NCBI GenBank assembly: GCA_026545765.1
Contig: CM048842.1
Span: 92,221,230-92,285,229, forward strand
Direction: 5' to 3'
DNA: 64,000 nt
Origin: Plantago major
Lineage: Eukaryota > Streptophyta > Magnoliopsida > Lamiales > Plantaginaceae
This document shows positions 37,435 to 49,941 of the stretch, one piece after another. Under the pieces are notes generated by a model. The model saw nothing but the letters and a program-made list of their open reading frames with translations, ran no database searches and was not told the origin of the DNA. The position numbers and the translations under genes are program-made. The number at the start of each line of letters is the position of its first letter. Positions within the stretch are counted from its first letter, which is position 1.

Positions 37435-39436
37435 ATGTCAATTTTGGTACCATACTTCTATTGTATACCATCTCGATTCGAGCCATAACGAATTCGATAC
37501 ACAAAGTTGCTTATTTGAGTATGGCCCAGAGCTAAGTTTTTTAGTAAAATTTCACCATTTTCAATGCCCGGATTGGTTAGAACATGTCTGGCGATGGGTT
37601 TGAACCATGCGGATCAGTCTGGATTGGATTGATTAACCCATTTGACAAGCTTATGCCCAAATGATTGATCGAGCAAGCATTGCGAAAGAACTACTTTCCT
37701 TGAAAAATGCATCATGTTAGTATAAACTTTAGTAAGTCTCAAGATACGCGTATTCATTGATAATCATCAAAAGTTTTATCAACACACCCTTGAAAATGTC
37801 ATTTGGGTCATTCAATTCTTCAAGTTATTAATCTCGAAACACATTCTTGGTTTGAGTTGGACCATGCTCAGGCTGAGGAATAGAATGGCCTGGTAGCCCA
37901 ATATGCCTAATGTTGAACAAGACCAAGGCCCAAAAAGGTGAACAGAAGGTATATAGACATCAAATACCCATGATTTCCTTCTTTTTTTTTTTTTTTTTTG
38001 CAAACCATTATATATATTTTTTTAAAAACTAACCATTATTTCTTTTCTGATGACCAATATATGATCAAATTACACCGAGAGTGGTCACTCCATGTGATCC
38101 TCACATTAAATTTAACGAGTTTCACTTGAGTTGTTTTATAAGTAAATTTTTTTCATCAAATATACTCCGAAGTTAGTACATTAGATGTATCTGTCATTTA
38201 CATATTTATCATACGATAAGACGTTTATACTCGATGAAGTATTAGTACATCTTCTTCTACTAGGTCATACATTTGATAAACTTAGTATGTGATAAAGTGA
38301 AATTTATGGATTCTAGAAATGAATACTATGAAACTGGTTTTCGTTGTTGTTGCACTTTGTGAATTTTGGTCGCTAGAATGATGTGCATAGGTTGTTTTCT
38401 GGGACCAAATGCAATGATTGAGTTGGATAATTAAGTAACCATTAACTAAAGCAACTAAGCATGGCTTAATAATCATCAAGTACGACTTTTAATCAGTCAC
38501 ACTTCCAAATCATGTGCTTCACAATCAAGTAAAGCATCCCATTATAACACTAGTCTCTAACTAATTGGTAGTAAGTATCAAAGCACACCATATTTTGGAT
38601 AAAGGGCGACGAAGAAAATTTAAGAAAAAAAGAAAACACTTCTCATTCTTGATAGTAGGAGACTAGGAGGTGACTATGTACCGTGACCAGCCATCCGTGA
38701 TTAATTCTAATGATATCTCCCATTACTTACTTTTATGCAGTGTAGGATTTTGGAAGTGCAATTTGGATACTTTCACTCTAATACTATCCAAGAATTCGAC
38801 CTTAAGGTCATCGACAATTAAAATAACCATGTCCCTCTTTATTATGGACCATCGACTTGCACGTTTCCTTAATGCATACAAAATATCACTCCATCCTCTG
38901 CCCCTTATACGTATGCATATCCATATTCTACTATCATTGAACTCGGACCCATACCCTTATTGAGGGCTAGACTCGTTCCATGAGGTTTTCAAACCAAATT
39001 CAAATTTAACTTTGGGTTTTTTTTTTGTTACGCACTGAGTAAGACTCGACTCACTAATACTGGACTAGGTTCGATTAGACTCGGTTAATTTTATTTTAAA
39101 TTATATTTGTTTGTATTTTCTGCTAAAGAGCTCGAGTTCAACCAAAGCTCGGATCAAATATGCCGAGCTCAACCTCGAAAAATAAGCTCATTTCTTTGGC
39201 AAGTCGGGGTGAGCTTGAGGAATGAGATACTGAGTCGCTCACCTCGTTAAACATCATTACTCCCTTCCTCGTTCAATTAACCAATCATGTATTGCACATT
39301 TCACTTGTGAGGTTTTATAATGAAATATGAATAGATAACGATAAATTTATTTAATGCGTGTTGAACTGCTAGGAGATAAAAATAGAATTAGTGGAGAAGT
39401 ATGAGATATATATATAATAGAATAAAAATAATACTA
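37435..39436. other. Intergenic, no recognised content
   Basis: AT-rich. 37435-37650 follows the plastid mosaic and could be further organelle or transposon DNA that I do not recognise. At about 39040-39250, repeated CTCGAG/GAGCTCG-type words suggest a decayed hAT end. No gene supported. Confidence 0.4.
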
Positions 39437-39697
39437 CCTCCATTTTTTAAAAATCTTTCAACTTTGAATTTGACAAGTTAACCATAGTCAATTTTGACTA
39501 CTAATTACTTTTAAAATAGGATAATGATATATTTTTTAACAAGATTATATAATGAAAATTTAAACAAGCAATATTCACAATATAATTTTATTAAGTATCA
39601 ACATTACTTATATAGTATTAAAAGTAATTCGTGATCAAAACTGTTAATGATTGAACAAATAATACTAGTAAATTGAAAGTATTTTTAAAAATGGAGG
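39437..39697. mobile_element. Stowaway-like MITE with TA target duplication
   Basis: The ends CCTCCATTTTTTAAAAATCT and, from the other side, CCTCCATTTTTAAAAATACT are inverted repeats, flanked by TA (39435-39436 and 39698-39699). 261 bases, AT-rich, with the same core as other copies in the window. Confidence 0.82.
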
Positions 39698-41101
39698 TAG
39701 GCCTTGTTTAGCAAAACTAGAATTTGGAAAGCTAGTGATGGTGATTAACTAAATTTGAAAAGCTATTGAATAGGTAGCTGATTAACTATCTGAAAAGCTA
39801 GCTGATTTTAATGTAGGTGTTTAGCAAATTAGTGATAAAATTTCAGTATTTTATAAAATGACATAAAAGGGCATTACTCTTATTTTTCTAAATAATAGTA
39901 CATCACATTTTTGTCTAATTATTTTAATATATATTCAATGTACTTTTCACCGCCACTTTAATAACATCATTGAAAATTATCAGAAGTTGAAAATAAATAT
40001 TCGTTGAGCATTCTAACTTAATACGGAAATTTTTTTTCCCTAAAACCTCAACTAATCCAAGAAACATATGTTGAATAGTAAAAGAAATATTAATTTAAGC
40101 AGGACTAGAAATGCACTAAGCATAATTAAATTCAAGCTAATTAAACAGCATCAAAACTATAACAGAAGCATAATAGATTGAATAGTATTATCATCAGACC
40201 ATATCATTGCTCAATCACAAGGATCATTCTTCATGATATATGCATAGACAAGAACTTACGCACTAAACGAATCAAAAATATACAACTAGCACTGAAAATA
40301 AACAACTCACAAAGAAACACAGAACGCTGGCAACGAGAATTCACAACTCGAGAAATTCATATTATGTAATTAAAGAAGAGCGGATTACGGGAGAGGCGAT
40401 GGAAGCGAGCGGCACATGATAAAAGATAGAACACGAGAATAATACTAACGATTGGTTTTACTTTATTTAATTTAGATTAGGGATATTTTCGGAATAAAAA
40501 GATAACAAGTAGTTTTTTAAAAAAGCTAAATTTAGGTAGCTTCAACCATTTAGTGATCACCAGTTGATTTAAAAAGGCTTGGCGTTACGTAATGCCTTTT
40601 CTACTTCGATTAAAAAAAAACTAATAAATTTGAAAATTTAATTTAGAAAGTTAGCCAGTAAGCAGGAAATGCTCAGTAGTATTGATTAGTTATGTATTGT
40701 GGTTTACCTTTTTACTAATTTTATATGTGTATTTGTTAACCGGACTTATTTAATACGGTATGGATTGGTAGAAATTAGTACTCCCTCCTCCCACCTAGCT
40801 AAGCTACAGTATTATAACAGAGATTGAACAGTGGCAAATATTTTTCATCAGTGACAAGAGAGAGAAGAGTAGTAGTACAGTATCCTTTAACCAACACAAA
40901 AAGCAAGCAAGCAGACAGACCAAGTAAAGAAGAAGAAGAAGAAAAAACCAGACTTCATTTCTTCATTTCACACCTCTACTAGTATAGTATACTTTAAATT
41001 CTTCCTCATTCCCCCTGTGAAACAAATAAACTCACACCTCTCACTTTTAACTCCACTACTTCACTTAACTAGTTAGTTCTTCACTCCAAATCCAAACAAA
41101 A
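39698..41101. other. Intergenic and patellin promoter region
   Basis: 39705-40600 may be another decayed non-autonomous element: it opens GGCCTTGTTTAGCAAAACTAG, contains repeated AAAAGCTAGCTGATT-like words, and closes with GGCTTGGCGTTACGTAATGCC. Its borders are not proven. The last ~250 bases before 41102 are the patellin promoter and pyrimidine-rich leader. Confidence 0.4.
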
Positions 41102-43953
41102 ATGGAAGAAGAATCCATGAACCACCAAAAAACACCAGAATTCTCACCATCTTCAACCCCAAACAACAACAAGAAAACCTTCATCACCTCTCTAATGGAA
41201 GCCACTTCTCTCCGTACACCCTCTTTCAAAGAAGACACCTACCTCATCTCCAACCTCAAACCTTCCGAGAAAAAGTCCCTTCACCTCCTCAAACAAAAAC
41301 TCACCTCCTCCTCTTCTTCTTCTTCTTCTTCTCCAACTGAAGATAACAACTCAATCAATTCCAATTTCACAATTTGGGGCATAGACCTGCTCAACAATGC
41401 TGACCCACGCGCCGATGTAATCCTGCTCAAGTTCCTCAGAGCGCGTGACTTTCGCGTGGAGGATTCTCTGTCAATGCTGTTGAAGTGCCTAGCTTGGAGA
41501 AAGGAGTTTGAAGCTGAGAGTGTTTTGGAAGAGGAGCTGGGGTTCAAGGAGCTTGAAGGAGTTGTGGCCTATATGCAAGGGTGTGACAGGGATGGCCATC
41601 CTGTCTGTTACAATGCTTATGGTGTGTTTAAGGATAGGGATATGTATGAGAGGTTCTTTGGTGATGATGACAAGTTGAAGAGGTTTTTGAGATGGAGAGT
41701 TCAGGTTCTTGAAAGAGGGGTTAGGATGTTGCACTTTAAGCCTGCTGGTGTTAACTCCATTATTCAGGTATCCTATACGAGCGACTAATCTGGCCGAGCA
41801 ATGTAGTCCCAACTATCAAAAAGGGTACAAGCTACTAATCCGGTCGAACAATGCAGTACCCTTTCTGATAGTCGGCTCTCCCATTGACGTTTTCTTTTAC
41901 ATCCAGAAGGATGAAACCAATTCAAAATCAAATCTTTTTTGTTTTTCTTTACATCCACAAGGATCATAACCAATTCAAAATTGAATCTTTATATGTTTGT
42001 TTGGAAATTTGAGTGTGCGAATATAGCTGAGAGTTTGTGATTTAGGTGACGGATTTGAAGGATATGCCGAAAAGGGAGCTGAGAGTGGCGTCGAATCATA
42101 TACTGTCTCTGTTTCAGGATAATTATCCAGAGATGGTTGCAAGAAAGGTTTCATCCTTTTGTTCTTGAATTGTTTCAAGATTGAATTTTTATCATGTTTA
42201 TTATAGTGCAACTGGTTGTTTGATTAATTGTGATTGTACATGTAACAGATCTTTATAAATGTGCCGTGGTACTTTAGCTTGCTGTATTCGATGTTCAGTC
42301 CGTTTTTGACTCAACGGACCAAGAGCAAATTTGTCATCTCCAAGGAGGGCAATGTTGCCGAGACACTTTACAAGTGAGTGAGTCATTAAAGAACTGATTT
42401 TTAACTCAACTTTTGCAAATTATCATGAAAGATTTGCAAGTCCGAGCTGAATTATATGAATAAGCATCTTGTTTTACATCACGCGGCACACGGTAGACAA
42501 AACCTTTTTAAATACACGCCATTTCTGTTGGTTTTGGACAATTTGGTACTAACCAGCCTTGAAAAGTTTTGTATCCCAGGAAGATGATTGTTAATAGTTA
42601 ATGGTATTATTAATACAACCATAATTGATGTTTTGTCCTTTTCAACAATTACTTAAAGGGTGTGGTGAGAAAATCTTTAATGCAGATTGGGTTTTGAGAT
42701 TATCTATTTTTGGAACAAAGCAAAAATAGTGCTGTTCTGTTCCTTCCTGCTCTGTTTTATTATCATTGTTTGTTTGCTAATTGATGATTTTACACGCTCA
42801 TGTCACGTCAATTTACTGTCTGCACAAGATTTGATAAGTAACATAATGTTAAATCTGATTGATATATAATGCAGATTTATTAGGCCGGAAGATATTCCGA
42901 TTCAGTATGGCGGACTGAGTCGACCCAGCGACGTGCTGAGCGGACCACCTAAACCGGCTTCTGAGTTCACCGTTAAAGGAGGGGAGAAAGTTAACATTCA
43001 AATTGAAGGCATTGAGGTAACTAATTCAACTCAAAACATTGAAGAAATTTACCTAAAGATTCTGTCTTTTTAACTTTTTACTTGGTAGTTTTACTCTACA
43101 CTGGCACCTAAGGATATTTGGTGAATTTTTGAGGTGTTGAATGATTCTTTAAGATGATGCTACTCCTATCCTAATTTTGACCTTTTCCCCACCCTTTTTG
43201 TCTCTTTATATTGGGTGAATGGTTGATGAATCTACTGGAAAATTTTGAATTGTTTGTTAAATCAGGACAAAAGTCTTGAACATTCAAATGCTACATTTTT
43301 GTACATAGAATACCACATCTTGGCTTTTTGTCACTTTTACAAAGTAAAGTTGGTTCATTTTTATCCTTGTATCCTGGGTACGCAATTCTAGCATTTTAAT
43401 CATATTTTAAGTATGGCTAAAGTCTAAAAGCATGAAAGTTACTACCTTTGGACTAGTTTATAAGAAATGGCATACACACACTAAACTGTTGTATATGCAT
43501 GTGAATGCATTCATTGTTATTTTCACAAAAGGTGTGAATGAATTAAGTCACAAGGTCCAAGTGACATCCTGTACATATCTATCTCATTGATATGGAATTG
43601 GACCATAATCTAGCATATTATACTTACAAGTTCGGGATCTTAGATGAGAATATATTCTTAAACATAGTTTTGTCTTCGGCGTACAATCTTAGGGTGGTGC
43701 AACAATAACATGGGACATTGTGGTTGGAGGCTGGGAACTGGAATACAGCGCCGAATTTATCCCAAATGCTGAAGGCAGCTACACTATTGCAGTGGAGAAA
43801 CCTCGACGAGTAGGAGCCAACGAGGAGGCAATTCACAACTCATTTGCCGCAAGCCAAGCTGGAAAAATGGTGCTCTCGGTCGACAATTCGGCCTCCCGCA
43901 AACGTAAGGTTGCCGCCTACAGATATGTGGTCCGCAAATCGACTTCATTCTAG
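41102..43953 (+). CDS. Patellin (CRAL-TRIO plus GOLD domain), PATL6-like
   Basis: Five exons: 41102-41767, 42046-42147, 42249-42373, 42875-43016 and 43693-43953; GT-AG, in phase, 431 residues. Order: acidic/Ser-rich N-terminus with a CTT-repeat Ser tract (~residues 68-76), CRAL-TRIO N-terminal helices (ADVILLKFLRARDFRVEDSL), SEC14 lipid-binding fold (VTDLKDMPKRELRVASNHIL, FQDNYPEMVARKIFINVPWY, F.LTQRTKSKFVI), and C-terminal GOLD domain (TITWDIVVGGWELEYSAEF) ending in KSTSF. Patellins bind phosphoinositides and act at membranes and the cell plate. The short N-terminus fits the PATL4/6 branch rather than PATL1-3. A PATL6 neighbour of MDL3 and IMK2 is recalled from Arabidopsis. Confidence 0.92.
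41303..41333 (+). repeat. CTT microsatellite coding a serine run
   Basis: A (TCT/TCC)n run within patellin exon 1 encoding about nine serines; likely variable in length. Confidence 0.8.
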
Positions 43954-44469
43954 TGCAATCAAGAATATGATGATACTAATAATAATACTAGAATTTTATT
44001 TGTTTCCTTCTCCACCCCCTATGGTTATGTTTTGCAGTAGTAACTTTGAAGAAATTTCTAGTTGTCTTGTTTCTGGAATGCCTGTAATTGAATGGTAATG
44101 AGGTTGTGTGTGTTGGTTATGTACTTATGTAAATGAGATGGGTATTATATAATGTAATCCCTGTATTAGTGAGCTGAGAATTGAGATTAGAAAACTGGAA
44201 AGCTGGTTGACTTGGTACTAGTAAGATATTGTAATGTTGTGGTAATGATTTGTATCTTACTACTAGGAATTAGGATCAACATTTTAGGCATGTACTTGGT
44301 GATAAATGCCATTAGTTCTGGGTACGGAGATTAACGTGCAAATTGAATGGTGGTAAGAATAAAAGTCTACATGATTGATAAATTGTGTCAACAAGTCAAA
44401 TGTAAATGTTACGATTGTATAATATACGAAGATGAAACATTTGTTTAGGGATGCACGAAGAATTAGTTG

Positions 44470-44592
44470 GAGTATTTGCTTACACGTTTGAATTGAGTTT
44501 TCTCAATTTCAGTTGCATTTTTGTGTAAAAAAATTACACAAAAACTCAATTCGAATTGAGAAAACTCAATTTAAATGTTTAACCAAACACTC
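44470..44592. mobile_element. Fold-back MITE
   Basis: Arms of ~39 bases: the left starts GAGTATTTGCTTACACG and the right, reversed, GAGTGTTTGGTTAAACA. Both share AATTGAGTTTTCTCAATT. No clear target duplication. Confidence 0.7.
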
Positions 44593-44929
44593 CGAGTAAG
44601 TTTGAATTGAAGGAAAAGATACTGTTTGAATGATTAGAGGGGCGAGTTGTGCAAAATGTTATGGGTGTGTGGGACATGGATTGGAGGACTTTAGAAGCAT
44701 GGTGTCTGGTCTGATTCATGGGACAGAGATGCCTCTGTAGGACTGAATTGAGAAAGAAAAAGGGTAAAATGGTTGGTTGCTTGCTTGTTTTTCAAAGGAA
44801 AGCTCTGTTCTGTTCTGCCGCTCTGCATTTGCTGATAACATGCCTACTTTTTTGGAATTCGTGAAAGTTAAGATTTGAAATTTGGTGCTTGGGTGGGGTT
44901 GCTTGCCTGACTAGGTTGGGGTTGGGTCT

Positions 44930-45995
44930 GTTCTATCCTAGGGGTGAGAGTATTGCTCTCACCTCTGTATGATTATGACATGCGTTTCTTCTTACCTTTT
45001 ATTCTCTAGTAAATTTAAATAGTGAACATTAATTTTACAGCCTTAGACCTTTTAGTACCAAGTTTTTGAAAAAGCAATTCATTTTGCTAATTAACTCTAC
45101 TTACAGTTCCTTTATGTTCAATAGTACATGTCATAATTTTTGGATATCCATAATACTCACTCGTAAAAATAGTAGTAATAATAAAAATATTAAGCAAATA
45201 ATAATAATAATAATAATAAAAATAATAAATAATAATAATAATATGCCTTCCGTGCGGCTAAACTATACATGTATTCCTTTTATGGAAGTCTAGTTAATAA
45301 AACACATACAAAAATTGGCAAACAAATTAAAATTCACTACTCTTCTTGATTTATTATTTTCGTATTTTTCAATGATTTATCATTTATATCCCCTCCTTTA
45401 ATAGCCACTAAAAAAAGCTTTTTTTATTATTTATTCATATTCATTAACACAAAGTCATAGAGACATCTGCTCAGATAACTTAATTATCTGTAGACGGCGC
45501 AAGTATCAATAGAACTATCTATGTTATTAATCAAAATGTCTATGTTGTTAACAAAATAGGTCTTGTTATAATATGAAAAAAAAACAATGTTGAGAACATA
45601 TGTGTTTTAATTAATAATATCGATCATTTTCTTAATAATATAGATCTGTCTCTAGGTAAAGTATCTAACGACCGTCTCTCAGGATACTTACTCATTCATT
45701 AAACAACAACAACAACAATAATATTTTGTGAAGAAACAATTTATAAAACTTGAAAATGTAAAGTAAAATCGTAACAGGCATGAACACACTATGTAAGTTT
45801 ATAACCTTTTCATTTGGAATGGTAATGTGGAAAGAAAGTGAAGGACTAAGTTGTAAATGACATTATAAAAACTCAATACAAAAGGACTAAATGTACATCC
45901 AATTTTTAACTGTTGGATGATACATAAAGGACACACACGTGTCATTATCATGGAGAGGTGAGAGTAATGCTCTTACCCCTAGGATCGAACAAACC
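44930..45995. mobile_element. Candidate element with ~50-base terminal inverted repeats
   Basis: The left end has ATCCTAGGGGTGAGAGTATT and GCTCTCACCTCTGTATGAT. The right end, reversed, has ATCCTAGGGGTAAGAGCATT and ACTCTCACCTCTCCATGAT. About 1.07 kb apart; no coding frame; AT-rich core. Outer borders and target duplication are not resolved. Confidence 0.6.
45196..45242. repeat. (AAT)n microsatellite
   Basis: Imperfect AAT repeat of ~45 bases. Confidence 0.75.
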
Positions 45996-46678
45996 GGTTG
46001 GGGGCCAGATTGTGGAAAATGCACCACCACCACAACTCTCAAAATACATATCTAGGTATACTATTAATTTAGTAAATCATGAGAAGGTTTTATTCGACAC
46101 TTCATCCTACTCCAATTGTCTCACAAATTATTGTAGCAGCGGATTCCACTAGAGGCCTATTGCTACAGTGAGATCATTGGAAGGGTTTAGTGTCTAATTT
46201 TTCCATGAGAATATCAATAGTCCACGGTGACAAACAAAACAAGTTTGGATATAACTAACAATTTGAATATTACTTAATCAATGTGTGATGCATATATTAC
46301 ATACCCACAAAACGTATAAAACTTTCATCTTATGCATCACCTATTGGACGGGTTGCTTGCTTGACCAGATAGGGGCCAGGTTGTGGAAAATGTAGTACTA
46401 CTGGTAGTCCGGTACCATTGAGAAAATACAAAACTATAGATGGTACCGTATAATCAATTTCATATATCAGGTGTATATGAACAATTTCATAATCACAAAT
46501 AAGTGTAGGTATCACTCAATCAACGTACCATGTATATCATTCATACCCATATTTTAAACTATATTATCTCTTAGACTCCTGAAAGAGAGTTCGGGACTTC
46601 AACTACGTGTTAAAATGATCTAGAGGTATTTGAGAGAACCATTATGCCTCCTACTGTAATCTTGGGATGGACACTATC

Positions 46679-46852
46679 CGTTTAACATTTAGAACTAAAA
46701 ACTGATTGTTTGTTTAGCTTAGGATCCACGTCTATAGTAACTAGTGAGAGGTGACACCCGTGATGGTATTCAGTTAACACTTAGAAGTAAAAACTGATTA
46801 TTTATTTAATTTAGAATTTACATTTATAGTGAGGGGTTATACCCGTGATAGT
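46679..46852. repeat. Degenerate tandem duplication, ~85-base unit
   Basis: The unit contains GTTAACATTTAGAACTAAAA ... ACACCCGTGATGGTA and is repeated as GTTAACACTTAGAAGTAAAA ... ATACCCGTGATAGTA. Confidence 0.7.
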
Positions 46853-47122
46853 ACTAATGATATCATTGCCAGTAACGCATGGTCTAAGAAACTGATAGTA
46901 ATAGGTTTCATTTCAGTTATTCATTGACAAAGATTGTCTTTCATGAAAGTCACCTTTAGAGTCCAAATTCTGACTCCATTTTATCCTGTGTGGATCAGAT
47001 GATGAGACTACAATTTAGCTAACAAAGGGCAGAAACTTGGTCCATTTAGACCCTTTTGTAGCTAGGTTGTCTCATTGTTTCGTTGCAAGAGGTGGAAAAC
47101 AAAATTAAGCGAGCTAACTGTT

Positions 47123-47782
47123 TGTTGAGGTAATATTACCCATATTACTTCCGTTCCGTTCCGCAAAACTAACTCCGTAATAGAGTTGTCATAAGACCAA
47201 CTCTTTTTTAGAAATAGGAGATCAACTCAATCTTGAGCAAAATGTTAATTGTAACATGTACAATCCCTAGGTTTATAAGTTGTTATAGATATATTGTAGA
47301 TTAGATTGAATTATGTTGATGAATTGAGAAGGAAGAAAGAACTCAGTTATGTTCTTGTTCTGGTATTTGAGGAAGGAAGAAGAAAAATGTAATAATAAGC
47401 CTGTGAAGAGTTGCGTTTCCACTTAATCAGGTTTGCTGGCGGTTTCTTATTGGCTGATGTTTCATGGTGTGACGTCACAAGGCAGAAGGAATCGAGTAGT
47501 ATTGAGTTTTATACTAGTCAGATTACGTTCTCTCCTTGTAACAGAATTAACTGTCACTTTCTTCTTCATTCGTTTTTCATCTTCTTCGAGTTTTCTTCTC
47601 TGCAAATTCTTCGATTGAAGAATATTGTAAACCGTTCTTGTGTTGATCAATAAAGATTATTTGGTTACTCCCGTGGATGTATGCATTTGCCGAACCACGT
47701 AAATACTCGTGTCATTTACGTTTATTGTGTGTATTGTTGTTTTGATCGGGAGTAGCGGTTATTGATTGTGTTATACGCAACA
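47123..47782 (+). repeat. Probable 5' LTR of the copia element
   Basis: TGTTG at the start and CAACA at the end form the usual short inverted ends. The 660-base body contains a TATA-like stretch and an AATAAAG signal. With the 3' LTR missing, the left border rests on the TG start alone. Confidence 0.65.
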
Positions 47783-47784
47783 AT

Positions 47785-47800
47785 TGGCGCCGTCTGTGGG
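47785..47800 (+). other. Primer-binding site of the copia element
   Basis: TGGCGCCGTCTGTGGG directly after the LTR; TGGCGCCGT is complementary to the tRNA-Asp 3' end. Confidence 0.65.
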
Positions 47801-47825
47801 AAGATCGAATCGATAACTGTAACCA

Positions 47826-48428
47826 ATGGCTTCAATGCCGAAGTTTGATATTGAGAAGCTTACGGAGAAGGTTGATTTCACTTTATGGAAAGTGAAAATG
47901 GAGGCTCTTCTTGAACAACAAGGTTTGAATCACGCATTGCTTGGAGATGATGGATTCTCAAAAGAGTGTGATGATGCTGAGAAGAAACGCATCATTGGTA
48001 AAGCTCGGAGCACTGTGATTCCATCGCTGGGAGATAATGCCTTGAGAGACGTAATTAAAGAGAAAACTGCAAAAGGAGTATGGGACAAGCTCCAATCTCT
48101 GTATCATGTAAAAACATCTGCAAGCAAGATGCGTATGAAGCAAAAATTCTTCTCATATAAGATGAGATCTGATAGATCAATTATTGAACAACTTGATGAG
48201 TTCAATAAATTGCGTATGGAGCTTGAAGCATTGGATGTTAAGGTGGAAGATGATGATAAGGCAGTTATTCTGTTGAGCTCTCTACCTATGAGCTATGAGC
48301 ATTTTATTGATGCAATTGTGATGACAAAACCAGATGATCTGAAAGCTTCTGATGTGGAGAAAGCATTGAGGACAAGCTTGATCAGAAGAATACTGAAAAT
48401 CAATCAGATCCAGTTGCTGATAGTTTAG
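47826..48428 (+). pseudogene. Copia gag (UBN2-type)
   Basis: 200 codons: starts MASMPKFDIEKL, with the tryptophan motif FTLWKVKMEALL, AKGVWDKLQSLY and LSSLPMSYEHFIDAI, all typical of plant copia Gag. It ends by a frameshift near KALRTSL, before the zinc knuckle that lies in the next open frame. Confidence 0.85.
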
Positions 48429-48460
48429 CTATCAAGAATGCCTGGAATAGGAATCAAGCT

Positions 48461-49941
48461 ATGAAGAACAAAAAGTTCAAAGCTCAGAAGGATTCCATGA
48501 ATGGAGCTGGTGACAACATTGAGAAGAGAAAGTGCTTTCACTGGAAGAAACCTGGACATTTAAAGAAGAACTGTTTCCTCCTAAAGAGAGAAAAGAGGAA
48601 TGCACCTACTGCAGATCTTGCAGAAGCTTCTAATGTCTATGATGAGGCTGAGGTACTTTCTATTACTAATTCCAGCTTTAGTTTAAATTGTATCTTAGAC
48701 TCAGGTTGCTCCTTTCACATGTGTCATATTAAAGATTGGTTTGAATGTTTTAAATATGAGCACAGTGGTAGTGTTTTACTGGGAGATGATCATGTATGTG
48801 CCATTATGGGAATTGGTAATGTCAGGATTAAAATGCATGAAGGAGTTGTTAGAATCCTAACAGGTGTGAGGTTTATACCTGATTTAAGGAGGAATCTTAT
48901 ATCTCTTGGTACTTTAGATAAAATGGGATATAAGTATGGATCAGAAAATGGTGTCATGAAAGTGTTTAAAGGTGATATACCAGTGATCAAAGCTGATCTC
49001 AGGAATGGTTTGTATTATCTTCAAGGTGAAGTTGTGAACGGTCTGGCAGGTGTTGTCTCTACTGTGCCAGTGAATGACAAAACACAATTATGGCATAAGA
49101 GACTAGCACACATAAGTGAGAAAGGTCTTAGGGAGCTAGCTAGACATAATTTGCTATGTGGAGATCAAATCTCAAAGCTCAATTTATGTAAGAATTGTGT
49201 ACTAGGGAAAGCACACATGTCAAGTTATGATACAGGCAAACACACCACTAAAGCTATTCTTGATTATGTGCATTCAGACCTATGGGGACCTGCTAGGGTT
49301 GAAACTTTGAATGGTGGAAGATACTACATGTCCATTATTGATGATTTATCCAGGAAAGCTTGGGTTATAATATTAAAATCCAAAGATGAGAAACTGGGAG
49401 AAAATTAAGATATCTCAGGACAGATAATGGTTTAGAGTATCTGTCAAGTGAATTCAATGAATTCTACAAATCTAAGGGGATCATCAGGCATAGAACAATA
49501 CCTGGTACACCACAGCAGAATGGAGTTGCTGAGAAGTATAACAGGACAATACTTGAAAGAATAAGGTGTATGTTGATCAGCTCAGGGCTTAGTCAAAGAT
49601 TTTGGGGAGAAGCAGCTAATACTGCATGCTATCTTATAAATAGAAGTCCTACATCTGCTCTGAAGTTTAAAACACCTGAAGAGATGTGGTCTGGTCATGC
49701 ACCCAAATATGATCACTTAAAGATATTTGGTTGTATTGGTCTGGTGCATGTCAAACAAGACAAGCTTGATGCTAGAGCTCTGAGATGTGTATTTCTGGGG
49801 TATCCTACTGGTGTTAAAGGGTACAAACTGTGGAGTATAGATCAAAAGAAATGCATACTGAGCAAAAATGTAATTTTCAATGAAGAAATCATTCCACTCA
49901 AACCTACAGATGGAGCTAACAATGCTCGTGTCTCCCATTGA
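48461..49941 (+). pseudogene. Copia zinc knuckle, protease and integrase (broken)
   Basis: The knuckle reads CFHWKKPGHLKKNC, so the second cysteine is tryptophan. The protease active site LDSGCSFHMC is intact. GAG-pre-integrase LWHKRLAHISEKGL and C..C...KAH follow. The integrase starts at HSDLWGPA and DDLSRKAWV, then a deletion or frameshift causes a stop near 49406. The reading resumes with TDNGLEYLSSEF, GTPQQNGVAEKYNRT and FWGEAANTACYLINRSPT up to 49941. Confidence 0.85.

Larger units (their letters stand above)
43954..47122. other. Intergenic with several inverted and tandem repeats
   Basis: The first ~300 bases are the patellin 3' UTR. Beyond this lie a fold-back MITE (44470-44592), a larger inverted-repeat element (about 44930-45995), an AAT microsatellite, and an ~85-base degenerate tandem duplication (46679-46852). 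No gene supported. Confidence 0.5.
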
